From contig CABTMH010000200.1 of the NCBI GenBank assembly GCA_902485915.1, forward strand, positions 1 to 30,515: a stretch of DNA of 30,515 bases, read 5' to 3'. The DNA is from an uncultured Oribacterium sp. (GTDB lineage: Bacteria > Bacillota > Clostridia > Lachnospirales > Lachnospiraceae). Below the pieces are notes generated by a model, which worked only from the letters and a program-made list of their open reading frames with translations, did no database searches and was not told where the DNA came from. Positions 1-7,611 of the stretch are shown one piece after another. Made by a program: the position numbers and the translations under genes. The first letter of the stretch is position 1. Every line of letters starts with the position of its first letter.

Positions 1-313
1 ATGCGGCCATGCCGACGCAGATGGTGGATACATCACACTTGATATAACGCATGGTATCGTAGATCGCCATACCATCCGTGATGACGCCACCAGGGCTGTT
101 GATGTACAGGCTGATGTCCTTATCCGGATCCTCCGACTCAAGGTACAGAAGCTGTGCTACGACGAGGGAAGCGGTATCATGGTTCACTTCATCCCCGAGG
201 AAGATGATGCGCTCGTTCAGAAGACGGGAGAAGATGTCATAGGAACGCTCTCCTCTGGATGTCGACTGAATGACATACGGGATCGTAGTAATATCTCTAG
301 GTGTTAAATTCAT
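1..313 (-). CDS. clpP: ATP-dependent Clp protease proteolytic subunit ClpP (3' part cut by window edge)
   Basis: About 104 N-terminal codons of ClpP, the serine protease subunit that forms the tetradecameric chamber fed by ClpX or ClpC. The translation starts MNLTPRDITTIPYVI and contains the family segments ERSYDIFSRLLNERIIFLG, LYINSPGG and ICVGMAA. The window ends just before the catalytic Ser of the GMAASMG motif, so the active site itself is not visible. The ATG at 313-311 is supported by GGAGG at 321-325 with 7 bases of spacing. The gene follows tig, the usual Firmicute order, but a strong terminator lies between them. Identification is from recognised family sequence; only the downstream part is unknown. 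Confidence 0.96.
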   Translation of the reverse strand, partial: MNLTPRDITTIPYVIQSTSRGERSYDIFSRLLNERIIFLGDEVNHDTASLVVAQLLYLESEDPDKDISLYINSPGGVITDGMAIYDTMRYIKCDVSTICVGMAA

Positions 314-352
314 AATGAAACCTCCATATGGGTTTTATTTTACGATGAATCT

Positions 353-383
353 TAAAAAAATGCGGTGCAGTTACCTGCACCGC
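353..383 (-). terminator. Intrinsic terminator after tig
   Basis: Perfect 9-bp stem GCGGTGCAG/CTGCACCGC (362-370 with 375-383) with a 4-base loop, followed in the minus direction by seven T (354-360). It lies 37 bases after the tig stop codon and 40 bases before the clpP start. The T tract is on the minus side only, so it works in one direction. Confidence 0.9.
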
Positions 384-420
384 TAAAAGTCTTAAAATCT
401 TCGATGAAGCGATACAGGAA

Positions 421-1758
421 TTACTCCTCTGTCTTCTCCTCGTCCTCAGCAGCCTTCTTAGACTTCTTCTCTGCCTTTACAAGGTTCGCCTCAGATACGA
501 GCATATCGATGGTCTCCTGGAAAGCGATCTCTCTCTTCATGCTCTCCTTCTGCTCCTCAGAAACAGTCTTCTTAAGATCATCATACTCCATCTTGTACTG
601 CTCTGCGATCTTTTTGAACTCCTCATCTACGCGCTCATCAGCGACGTTGATGTTCTCCTTCTCCAAGATAGCTTCGATAACAAGGGAAGTCTTGAGGTTC
701 TTCTCAGCGCTCTCCTTCATCTGCTCCTTGATCTGCTCTACAGTCTGACCGGTGATCTGGAGATACTGATCCATCGGGATGCCCTGCTGAGCAAGTCTGG
801 TCTGGTAATCATAGAGCATGTTGTCCAGCTGTGCCTCAAGCATCGGTGCCGGGATCTCTACAGAAGCGTTCTCAACGACCTTTGCGATGACGTTTCTCTC
901 GTTCGTCGTGGTTGCTGCCTTCTCCTTCTCCTCCTTCAGAGTCTTCTTCAGATCCTTCTTATACTCCTCAAGGGTATCGAACTCGGAAACCTCGGATGCG
1001 AACTCATCGTCAGCAGCCGGAACCTGCTTTTCCTTCACAACCTTGATGGTGGTTACGAAAAGTGCTTCCTTACCTGCGAGATCCTTTGCGCCGTAGTTCT
1101 CCGGGAAGGTAACCTTTACATCGACGGTCTCACCAGCCTTGTGGCCGATCAGCTGATCCTCGAAGCCCGGAATGAAGGTGCCGGAGCCGATGGTCAGTGG
1201 ATAATCCTCGCCCTTGCCGCCTTCGAACTCAACACCGTCTACGGAGCCTGTGAAATCGATGGTTGCGATATCATCCTTCTTGATCTCACGCTCGACCTCG
1301 ACGACACGTGCGTTCTTCTCGAGCTCAGCAGCCAGCTTCTCGTTTACTTCCTTCGCGCTTACCGTGGTCTCAGCCTTCTCTACCGTCACGCCCTTATACT
1401 CACCGAGGGTAACCTCCGGCTTTACAGCGACGGTTGCTGTGTAGATCACGTTCTGGTCCATACCGATCTGCTCTACGCCGATCTCCGGTCTGGAAACGAT
1501 CTCGAGGCCGGACTCCTTCGCAGCCTCCGGATAGGTCTTATCGAGAATCTCATTGAGCGCATCCTCGAAGAATACCTGTGGTCCGTACATCTTCATGATC
1601 ATCTCCTTCGGTGCCTTGCCCTTACGGAAACCAGGAAGATTGAACTTGTTACGGTTCTTCTTGTATGCTACATCGATGGCCTTTAAAAACTCAGCATTGT
1701 CCACCTCAACGGTCAGCTTAGCCATATTCTTCTCAAGATTTTCAACTTTAACGCTCAT
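421..1758 (-). CDS. tig: Trigger factor (ribosome-associated chaperone and peptidyl-prolyl isomerase)
   Basis: Trigger factor of 445 residues, a usual length. It docks at the ribosome exit tunnel and shields nascent chains. The N-terminal ribosome-binding domain carries the signature GFRKGKAP at residues 43-50. It is followed by an FKBP-like isomerase domain around residues 150-240 (DIATIDFTGSVDG, then FIPGFEDQL), and a helical Lys/Glu-rich C-terminal chaperone domain ending KTEE. The open frame runs upstream to 1830, but the start at 1758 (MSVKVENLEK) is preferred because GGAGG at 1767-1771 precedes it and the family begins there. It has its own promoter (1853-1881) and terminator (353-383), so it is probably monocistronic, with possible readthrough into clpP. 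Confidence 0.97.
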   Translation of the reverse strand: MSVKVENLEKNMAKLTVEVDNAEFLKAIDVAYKKNRNKFNLPGFRKGKAPKEMIMKMYGPQVFFEDALNEILDKTYPEAAKESGLEIVSRPEIGVEQIGMDQNVIYTATVAVKPEVTLGEYKGVTVEKAETTVSAKEVNEKLAAELEKNARVVEVEREIKKDDIATIDFTGSVDGVEFEGGKGEDYPLTIGSGTFIPGFEDQLIGHKAGETVDVKVTFPENYGAKDLAGKEALFVTTIKVVKEKQVPAADDEFASEVSEFDTLEEYKKDLKKTLKEEKEKAATTTNERNVIAKVVENASVEIPAPMLEAQLDNMLYDYQTRLAQQGIPMDQYLQITGQTVEQIKEQMKESAEKNLKTSLVIEAILEKENINVADERVDEEFKKIAEQYKMEYDDLKKTVSEEQKESMKREIAFQETIDMLVSEANLVKAEKKSKKAAEDEEKTEE

Positions 1759-1852
1759 TAAGAGTACCTCCGAAACTTTCGTTTTATATATTATGCAAAC
1801 GCACAGGGGAAATGCGCATACTTCTCCCATGAGTCAACATATCCGAGTCAAG

Positions 1853-1881
1853 AGTATAGCACGTAAAAAAGCCCCACGCAA
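1853..1881 (-). promoter_or_regulatory. Sigma-A type promoter of tig
   Basis: On the minus strand, TTGCGT (1876-1881), a 17-base spacer and TATACT (1853-1858) preceded by TG at the extended -10 position. It starts only 7 bases after the T tract of the rpsA terminator. It would give a leader of about 90 bases, ending in the tig ribosome binding site. Confidence 0.75.
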
Positions 1882-1888
1882 GGTTTTT

Positions 1889-1923
1889 AAAAAAAGAGAG
1901 CCGGACATTTCTGTCCGACCCTC
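1889..1923 (-). terminator. Intrinsic terminator after rpsA
   Basis: A 12-bp stem (1896-1907 pairing with 1912-1923, two G-U pairs) closed on the minus strand by a GAAA tetraloop and followed by seven T (1889-1895). It lies 12 bases after the rpsA stop and ends the flavoprotein-cmk-ispH-rpsA operon. Confidence 0.93.
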
Positions 1924-1935
1924 TGTCTATACGGA

Positions 1936-3072
1936 TTACTCCTCGTCTACGCGCTCAGCCTCAGCCTTGCCTACAGCCTCGATGTCAACGTCTGCAACAT
2001 CGAGATCCTCCTTGCGCTCCGGCTCAGAAAGAGCCTTCATGCTCAGGGAAATCTTGTGGCTGTCCACATCGAGATCGACGATCTTCGCCTCGATCTCCTG
2101 ACCAACCTCGAGAACGTCTGCCGGCTTGTTGACATGATCTCTGGAAATCTGAGATACATGAAGAAGTGCATCGATGCCCTTCTCAAGCTCTACGAATGCG
2201 CCGAAGTCTGTCATACGTGCAACCTTGCCGCTTACGACAGTGCCGACAGCGAACTTGGTCTCGGCATCCTTCCACGGGTTCTCATCCGGGAACTTACGTG
2301 TAAGAGCGATTCTCTCACCGTTGATCTCCTTAACAAGTACCTTAACCTCCTGGCCGGACTTGAAAAGCTTCTTCGGGTTCTCGATACGACCCCAGGACAT
2401 CTCGGAGATATGAAGGAGACCATCAGCGCCACCGAGATCGATGAAAGCACCGAAATCAGTAAGGTTCTTAACAACACCGGTACGAACATCGCCGACCTGA
2501 AGCTCACTGAAGAGCTTGTCGTGCTGCTCCTTCTTCGTAGCTGCCATAAGCTGCTTACGATCACCGATGACTCTGCGCTTCATCGGATTGAACTCAGTGA
2601 TCACAAACTGGATATCCTGACCCTGATACTTGGTGAGATCTCTCTCGAAGGTATCAGATACGAGGGATGCAGGGATAAATACACGTGCACCATTTACCTC
2701 GACATTCAGGCCGCCCTTGACAACCTGAACAACCTTACCGGTAAGAACGGTCTGGTTCTCAAATGCATCCTTGAGCTCCTCGGAAGCCTTGGAAGCAAGA
2801 GCCTCTCTGTGAGAAAGAACAACCTGTCCTTCTCCATCGTTTACCTTCTTTACCTTACACTCGATTTCATCGCCGACATTGACTACTGTGGTGAGGTCTA
2901 CAGTGTTATCTGCGCTGTAATCACTTCTGGTCATGATACCATCGGACTTGTACCCAATGTTGAGTGCAATCTCGTCAGGCTTTACACTAATAACCTTACC
3001 AGTAACAATCTCCCCTGCATGAATAGACTTTAATGATGCGTCAAGCATCTGTTCAAAACTCATCTCTGACAT
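1936..3072 (-). CDS. rpsA: Ribosomal protein S1 homologue with four S1 domains
   Basis: 378 residues with four OB-fold S1 RNA-binding repeats, at roughly 17-85, 103-165, 190-258 and 275-343. The last two are the most canonical (GVVKNLTDFGAFIDLGGADG and GKVARMTDFGAFVELEKGID). The acidic tail ends AERVDEE. Firmicute S1 proteins usually have four repeats, against six in E. coli. The role is mRNA binding at the 30S subunit or a related RNA-binding function. The start at 3072 (MSEMSFEQML) is chosen because AGGAGG at 3082-3087 lies 9 bases upstream; a frame start at 3090 has no such site. The ribosome binding site and first codons lie inside ispH (20-base overlap). A strong terminator follows. Confidence 0.94.
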   Translation of the reverse strand: MSEMSFEQMLDASLKSIHAGEIVTGKVISVKPDEIALNIGYKSDGIMTRSDYSADNTVDLTTVVNVGDEIECKVKKVNDGEGQVVLSHREALASKASEELKDAFENQTVLTGKVVQVVKGGLNVEVNGARVFIPASLVSDTFERDLTKYQGQDIQFVITEFNPMKRRVIGDRKQLMAATKKEQHDKLFSELQVGDVRTGVVKNLTDFGAFIDLGGADGLLHISEMSWGRIENPKKLFKSGQEVKVLVKEINGERIALTRKFPDENPWKDAETKFAVGTVVSGKVARMTDFGAFVELEKGIDALLHVSQISRDHVNKPADVLEVGQEIEAKIVDLDVDSHKISLSMKALSEPERKEDLDVADVDIEAVGKAEAERVDEE

Positions 3073-3925
3073 AATTTTGAACCTCCTCAATAATTTCTTT
3101 CGGGGTGCTTGCCCCAGCTGTAATACCTACGTTTTGAACCGCTTCATCCTGAACGAAGTTAAGATCTCCAACCGTTTGTATCAACTGGGTGTTACGACAC
3201 TGGTCTTTACAAATCTCAAAAAGTTTCTTCGTGTTGGAGGAACTGCGTCCCCCAATGACAATCATCGCGTCGGACTGTTTCGCCAGTTCCTTCGCCTCCG
3301 ACTGTCGCTCAAACGTTGCGTTGCAAATCGTATTAATAGCATTAACATAATAATGCTTTTTTTTCAAAATATCAATAATTAGTTTGAATTTATCGATATT
3401 AAACGTGGTTTGTGACACAACAACCACACTTCTGCCGTCTCCGTTTGGTAATTTTTCAGCGGTTTCGATGTCCGGAATCGCTGAAACGCCACCTTCCGCC
3501 CAGCCCATGATGCCGATCACCTCTGGATGCTCCGGGTTTCCGGTCACGAAAACCTCCTCCCCGGCTGCGGTGTGCTGCTGTACGAGACGCTGGATCTTCT
3601 GGACGAAGGGGCATGAGGCATCGACGGCTTCGACCCTCTGCTTCTCAAGCAGATCATAGATGTGCTTCGGCACCCCATGCGCACGGATGATGACGATGCC
3701 GTCGTGGAGCGTTGCAAGCTCCTCCTCGGATTCGAGTACCTGCACGCCCTCTGCGGAGAGCTTCTGAATCACGGTTTCGTTATGTACGATCGGTCCGTAT
3801 GTATAGATCGACCGCTGTTCGTCGGCCGGTTTTCCATGCTCCTCCTCGAGCACGCGGTAAACGGTATCGACCGCACGCTGCACGCCGAAGCAGAAGCCGG
3901 CGGTTTTTGCAAGTGTTACCTTCAT
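3053..3925 (-). CDS. ispH: 4-hydroxy-3-methylbut-2-enyl diphosphate reductase IspH
   Basis: 290 residues, the normal length. IspH is the last enzyme of the non-mevalonate isoprenoid pathway and makes IPP and DMAPP with a [4Fe-4S] cluster. The three cluster cysteines are visible at C12 (GFCFGV), C105 (DASCPFV) and C201 (NTICNATFERQ). Substrate-contacting segments TYGPIVHN, RAHGVP and GGRSSSNT are also present. The ATG at 3925 lies 12 bases after the cmk stop, with TGAGGA as a modest ribosome binding site. The 3' end overlaps rpsA. The 3' half of the gene is visibly richer in A/T, with different codon choice from its 5' half, and contains a run of eight A (minus strand, 3357-3364). Confidence 0.97.
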   Translation of the reverse strand: MKVTLAKTAGFCFGVQRAVDTVYRVLEEEHGKPADEQRSIYTYGPIVHNETVIQKLSAEGVQVLESEEELATLHDGIVIIRAHGVPKHIYDLLEKQRVEAVDASCPFVQKIQRLVQQHTAAGEEVFVTGNPEHPEVIGIMGWAEGGVSAIPDIETAEKLPNGDGRSVVVVSQTTFNIDKFKLIIDILKKKHYYVNAINTICNATFERQSEAKELAKQSDAMIVIGGRSSSNTKKLFEICKDQCRNTQLIQTVGDLNFVQDEAVQNVGITAGASTPKEIIEEVQNYVRDEF

Positions 3926-3937
3926 ATCACGCTGTCC

Positions 3938-4603
3938 TCAGTGCTGCATGCAGATCTCGAGGATACGGTCGATCGTCTCATCGATGGTCAGCGTCGAGCT
4001 GTCGACGAGCACCGCCTCCGGCACCTGGATGAGTGGGGAATGCTGACGATGCATATCGCGATCATCACGCGCGCGGATCTCTGCTTCGACCTCTGCGATG
4101 TCACAGTCATCTCCCTTTTCACGCAGTTCGTTCGCACGGCGACGGGCGCGCTCCTCGACGGATGCGGTGAGATAGATCTTCGTATCTGCGTTCGGGAGTA
4201 CCTTTGATGCGATATCACGGCCATCCATCACGACCGAGGTATGCTCCGCGAGGCCCTGCTGCAGCTTCACCATCTTCTCCCGCACCGCCGGATACTGGGA
4301 CACCGTGGATGCGGCATCGCCGACCTGCTGGGTACGAATACGGGTGGAGACATTGGCCCCGTTCAGGAAGACCTGCTGAGCCCCTTCCTCATCATAGGCG
4401 ATCGTGATGTCGATGTCGCGCACGGCCTCCGATACGCGTGTTTCATCCGTGAGGGCGATGGCCTGGTCGAGACAGAACAGACCGACGGCACGATACATGG
4501 CACCGGTATCGATGTAAACATAGCCGAGCTCCCGCGCTACGGCCTTCGCAATCGTCGACTTGCCGGCACCTGCCGGACCATCGATGGCAATACTATATGG
4601 CAT
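3938..4603 (-). CDS. cmk: Cytidylate kinase
   Basis: 221 residues, a P-loop nucleotide kinase that phosphorylates CMP and dCMP. The P-loop GPAGAGKST is at residues 9-17. It is followed by DTGAMYRAV (substrate binding) and VVMDGRDIASKVLP, typical of Cmk. The start at 4603 (MPYSIAIDG) is chosen over the upstream in-frame ATG at 4618 because AAGGAGG at 4609-4615 is correctly spaced. It lies between a flavoprotein gene (31-base gap) and ispH (12-base gap) in one operon. The cmk-ispH-rpsA order is common in Firmicutes. Confidence 0.96.
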   Translation of the reverse strand: MPYSIAIDGPAGAGKSTIAKAVARELGYVYIDTGAMYRAVGLFCLDQAIALTDETRVSEAVRDIDITIAYDEEGAQQVFLNGANVSTRIRTQQVGDAASTVSQYPAVREKMVKLQQGLAEHTSVVMDGRDIASKVLPNADTKIYLTASVEERARRRANELREKGDDCDIAEVEAEIRARDDRDMHRQHSPLIQVPEAVLVDSSTLTIDETIDRILEICMQH

Positions 4604-4634
4604 AACAGCCTCCTTCATATTAAAATGCTACGGT

Positions 4635-5909
4635 TCATGCCTCCACTGCTTCGGCAGCGGATTTTCCGGCGAGGTGGCCGGTGGAGAAGGCCATCTGCAT
4701 ATTGAAGCCGCCGGTATAGCCGTCGACGTCGATGACCTCGCCGGCGAAGTACAGTCCCTTCACCTTCTTCACTTCCATCGTTTTCGGATTCAGCTCCTTC
4801 ACAGAGACGCCACCCTGGGTGACGATGGCCTCCTTGAAGCTGCCGGTACCGCGGATCGTGAAGCTGAAATCCCGGATGAGAGCCGCGATCTTCTTCCGTG
4901 TCTCGCGGTCGACCTCCGTGACCTTCCGATTGATATCGACGCCCTGTGCGGCGAGTCGTGCCGTGAAGACCGGAATCAGCTGCGATGGGAGCAGCTCGGA
5001 AAACGCATTCCGGAGCTCCTTATTCCGATAGGTATCGAAATCCCGAAGCAGGCGACGGTCGAGCTCTGTATCCTCCAGCGCCGGCTTCAGGTCGATGTGC
5101 ACGGTGAGGAGCTTCCACTTTTTATGGTCGGAAGCATTGACCAGCTTCGTTACGACCGCCGACGCCGAGATGATCACCGGGCCACGCAGTCCGCTCTCCA
5201 TAAACTCGAGCTCGCCGAAGTCCCGGTAGTAGCTCTTTCCATCCTCGTCCCTGATATCGATCGCGATGTTCCGGAGGCTGAGTCCCTTCAGACGGTAGGC
5301 ATCCGGTTCATGCACCTCGAGGGTGACGAGGGACGGATAGGTTTCCGTCACCTGGAGGCCTGCCTCCTCGGCGAAGCGATAGCCATCGCCGGTGGAGCCG
5401 GTCGACGGATAGCTGCGGCCGCCGGTCGCGACGATCACCGCATCCGCCGGCTGAAAGCCACGCTCTGTCACCACACCACGGACCTGCCCGTCCCGAAGCT
5501 CGATCTTCTTCACCTCGGTCTTGTATCGGATCTCGACGCCCAGCTTTTTGATATAGTGCTTGAGTGCATCCGTGATACTGTAGGCATGATCCGATACAGG
5601 AAACACGCGGTCACCGCGCTCGACCTTCGTCCGGCAGCCGTGTGCCTCCAGCAGGTCGATCGTATCCTGATTCGTGAAGTCATACAGCGCCGAGTACAGA
5701 AAGCGCGGATTCGTCACATACTGTGGAAAGAAATCCTCGATGGCCACCGCATTCGTCAGATTGCCGCGCCCCTTTCCCGTGATGAAGATCTTTTTCCCGA
5801 GCTTATCATTCTTTTCTATTAAAATCACATCGGCGTCTGCCGCGTTTTCCTTCGCCGCGATCGCCGCCATCAGTCCGGCAGCCCCGCCGCCGATCACACA
5901 TATTCTCAT
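4635..5909 (-). CDS. HI0933-family FAD-dependent oxidoreductase (BaiN / aminoacetone-oxidase-like flavoprotein)
   Basis: 424 residues. An N-terminal Rossmann dinucleotide-binding motif GGGAAG lies at residues 7-12 (MRICVIGGGAAGLMAA). The family segment GKGRGNLTNA follows, then VIVATGGRSYPSTGSTGDGY, and a C-terminal second FAD-contact segment (LYFAGEVIDVDGYTGGFN) with the QMAFSTG end typical of this family. The substrate cannot be read from the sequence. Relatives have been linked to bile acid dehydroxylation and aminoacetone oxidation, but most are uncharacterised and this chromosomal copy sits with housekeeping genes. ATG 5909 has GCGAGGAT upstream. It is the first gene of the operon leading to cmk, ispH and rpsA. 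Confidence 0.9.
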   Translation of the reverse strand: MRICVIGGGAAGLMAAIAAKENAADADVILIEKNDKLGKKIFITGKGRGNLTNAVAIEDFFPQYVTNPRFLYSALYDFTNQDTIDLLEAHGCRTKVERGDRVFPVSDHAYSITDALKHYIKKLGVEIRYKTEVKKIELRDGQVRGVVTERGFQPADAVIVATGGRSYPSTGSTGDGYRFAEEAGLQVTETYPSLVTLEVHEPDAYRLKGLSLRNIAIDIRDEDGKSYYRDFGELEFMESGLRGPVIISASAVVTKLVNASDHKKWKLLTVHIDLKPALEDTELDRRLLRDFDTYRNKELRNAFSELLPSQLIPVFTARLAAQGVDINRKVTEVDRETRKKIAALIRDFSFTIRGTGSFKEAIVTQGGVSVKELNPKTMEVKKVKGLYFAGEVIDVDGYTGGFNMQMAFSTGHLAGKSAAEAVEA

Positions 5910-5930
5910 AGTTCTATCCTCGCTTCGCGC

Positions 5931-5959
5931 ATTATATCATATGTCCGGGCATGATAAAA
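5931..5959 (-). promoter_or_regulatory. Extended -10 promoter of the flavoprotein-cmk-ispH-rpsA operon
   Basis: On the minus strand TGATATAAT (5931-5939) gives a perfect TATAAT with the TGn extension. The -35 position, 17 bases upstream, is poor (TTTTAT), as often found with extended -10 promoters. A short inverted repeat TCCGGG/CCCGGA (5944-5949 with 5962-5967) brackets the -35 region. Confidence 0.65.
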
Positions 5960-6000
5960 GTCCCGGAGGGCCCTCATCGAACGCCATACGCAGAGTTGTG

Positions 6001-6039
6001 ATAAAAAATATCCCCTGAGAACCAGCAAGCTCTCAGGGG
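6001..6039 (-). terminator. Intrinsic terminator after lysC
   Basis: Perfect 9-bp stem CCCCTGAGA/TCTCAGGGG (6012-6020 with 6031-6039) with a 10-base loop, followed on the minus strand by ATATTTTTTAT. It lies about 57 bases after the lysC stop. Confidence 0.88.
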
Positions 6040-6096
6040 GGGAGAATTCAGCGTGTTTCGACGACGGCACTCCGGAACGTCACATCACGTACCGTA

Positions 6097-7416
6097 TCAT
6101 TTGGCGCTCATGACGAACATCTTGTAGATGGCACGGATGGCCTTTTCGAAGTCCTCGTTCCGTACGCCGATGATGATGTTGTACTCGCTCGAGCCCTGGT
6201 CAATCATCTTGATGTTGATGTACTCATGGGCGAGTGCGGAGAATACACGGCCGGCCACACCGCGGGATGATTTCATGCCACGGCCGACGACCGCGATCAG
6301 TGCGATGTCCGACTCGAGCTCGATGAGGTCCGGGTTCACGGCACGCTGGATGCCGTTCAGGATCTTCTGCTCGCAGTGCTCGAGCTCCTCCTGATGGATG
6401 ACGAGGGTCATCGTATCGATACCGGACGGGATGTGCTCGAAGGAGATGTTGTTATCCTCGAGGACGGAAAGGAGCTTCCGGGCGAAGCCGATCTCCGAGT
6501 TCATCATCGCCTTTTCGATGTTGATCGCACAGAAATCCTTCTTGCCGCTGACACCGGTGATGATGAAACGCGGCTTCTTCAACGTATTCTGTACGATGAG
6601 CGTGCCATGATCCTCCGGACGGTTCGTGTTCTTGATCTGGATCGGGATGCCCTCACGGCGTACCGGGAAGATCGCATCCTCATGCAGTACACCGGCACCC
6701 ATGTAGCTCAGCTCACGAAGCTCACGGTAGGTGATGTAGTCGATAACCTCCGGATTCGGCACGATGCGCGGATCCGCGACGAGGAAGCCGGATACATCGG
6801 TCCAGTTCTCATAGAGATCGACATGCTCTGCTGCCGCCAGCAGGGAACCGGTCACATCCGAGCCGCCACGGCTGAAGGTCACAACCTTTCCCTTTTCATC
6901 GGCACCATAGAAGCCAGGGAATACAGCATAATCGATATCCTTCAGTGCTGTGCGGATGCCCTCTTCCGTCTTCTGATAGTCACAGCTCCGGTCCTCCTTG
7001 AAGACGAAGCAGCTTGCAGAATCGATGAAGCTGAAGCCGAGATAAGCCGCCATCAGCTTCGCATTCAGAAACTCACCTCTGGAAGCCGCATAGTCACGGT
7101 CTGCGCCAGCCTTCAGATCTTGCTCGATACGGTCGAAGTCCGCTGCCAGACTGAAATCCAGTCCGAGACCATCGATGATCTCCTGATAACGATCCTTGAT
7201 CGTCTGAAGCGTCTCCTGGAACTTCTTCTCATCTGCAACGGCATCCTGGAGACGATAGAGAAGATCGGTTACCTTCGTATCGCCGGAATCCCGCTTACCT
7301 GGTGCCGAAACCACGATATAGTGTCTCGACTTATCAGAAAGGATGATGTCCTTTACTTTTCTGAACTGTTCCGCGGAGGCGCAGGAGCTTCCGCCAAATT
7401 TAGCAACCTTGATCAT
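6097..7416 (-). CDS. lysC: Aspartate kinase (aspartokinase)
   Basis: 439 residues. Aspartate kinase phosphorylates L-aspartate, the first step to lysine, diaminopimelate, threonine and methionine. The amino-acid-kinase domain opens with KFGGSSCA at residues 6-13 and has the catalytic segment FSRGGSDVTGSLLAAA. The C-terminal third holds two ACT regulatory domains (from about residue 290: FIITGVSGKKDFCAINI, then IALIAVVGRGMKSSRGVAGR), so allosteric feedback control is expected. This length fits the monofunctional class. ATG 7416 has AAAGGGAG upstream. It is a single-gene unit with its own promoter and terminator. The leader is only about 30 bases, so there is no room for a lysine riboswitch. 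Confidence 0.96.
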   Translation of the reverse strand: MIKVAKFGGSSCASAEQFRKVKDIILSDKSRHYIVVSAPGKRDSGDTKVTDLLYRLQDAVADEKKFQETLQTIKDRYQEIIDGLGLDFSLAADFDRIEQDLKAGADRDYAASRGEFLNAKLMAAYLGFSFIDSASCFVFKEDRSCDYQKTEEGIRTALKDIDYAVFPGFYGADEKGKVVTFSRGGSDVTGSLLAAAEHVDLYENWTDVSGFLVADPRIVPNPEVIDYITYRELRELSYMGAGVLHEDAIFPVRREGIPIQIKNTNRPEDHGTLIVQNTLKKPRFIITGVSGKKDFCAINIEKAMMNSEIGFARKLLSVLEDNNISFEHIPSGIDTMTLVIHQEELEHCEQKILNGIQRAVNPDLIELESDIALIAVVGRGMKSSRGVAGRVFSALAHEYINIKMIDQGSSEYNIIIGVRNEDFEKAIRAIYKMFVMSAK

Positions 7417-7451
7417 TTCGTACTCCCTTTCAAATCTGGCATATTTTTCGG

Positions 7452-7480
7452 ATTATAGCATCGTGCCTCGAAATACTCAA
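7452..7480 (-). promoter_or_regulatory. Sigma-A type promoter of lysC
   Basis: On the minus strand TTGAGT (7475-7480), a spacer of exactly 17 bases, then TATAAT (7452-7457) with an upstream TG giving TGCTATAAT. It predicts a leader of about 30 bases before the lysC start. Confidence 0.85.
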
Positions 7481-7553
7481 CATAATTAATACTCATGAGA
7501 ACCATAGCCGGCCTTCGGAGGCTACTGTTCACTCGTCAGCTAAATCAGGCAAA

Positions 7554-7593
7554 GGGGACAGCAACGGAGTACCGTGCCTCCATTGTCGCCCCC
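7554..7593 (-). terminator. Long stem-loop after the ABC transporter operon, probable terminator with weak T tract
   Basis: Arms 7554-7569 and 7578-7593 pair over 16 positions, with one mismatch and three G-U pairs, around an 8-base loop. On the minus strand the stem base is GGGG/CCCC followed by TTTGCC and later TGATTT. It lies 18 bases after the permease stop. Placement and stem strength suggest a terminator; the short T run leaves room for a different role such as mRNA 3' protection. Confidence 0.6.
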
Positions 7594-7611
7594 TCCGCCC
7601 CTGATCAAGCG

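Noticed and set aside
1759..1830. 24-residue N-terminal extension of trigger factor
   Set aside because: The internal ATG at 1758 has GGAGG at the right distance and matches the family start.
4560..5822. 420-codon open frame on the plus strand
   Set aside because: Antisense to the flavoprotein gene, whose own frame carries clear FAD motifs.
7417..7450. Lysine riboswitch upstream of aspartate kinase
   Set aside because: The promoter leaves a leader of about 30 bases, far too short for the L-box.
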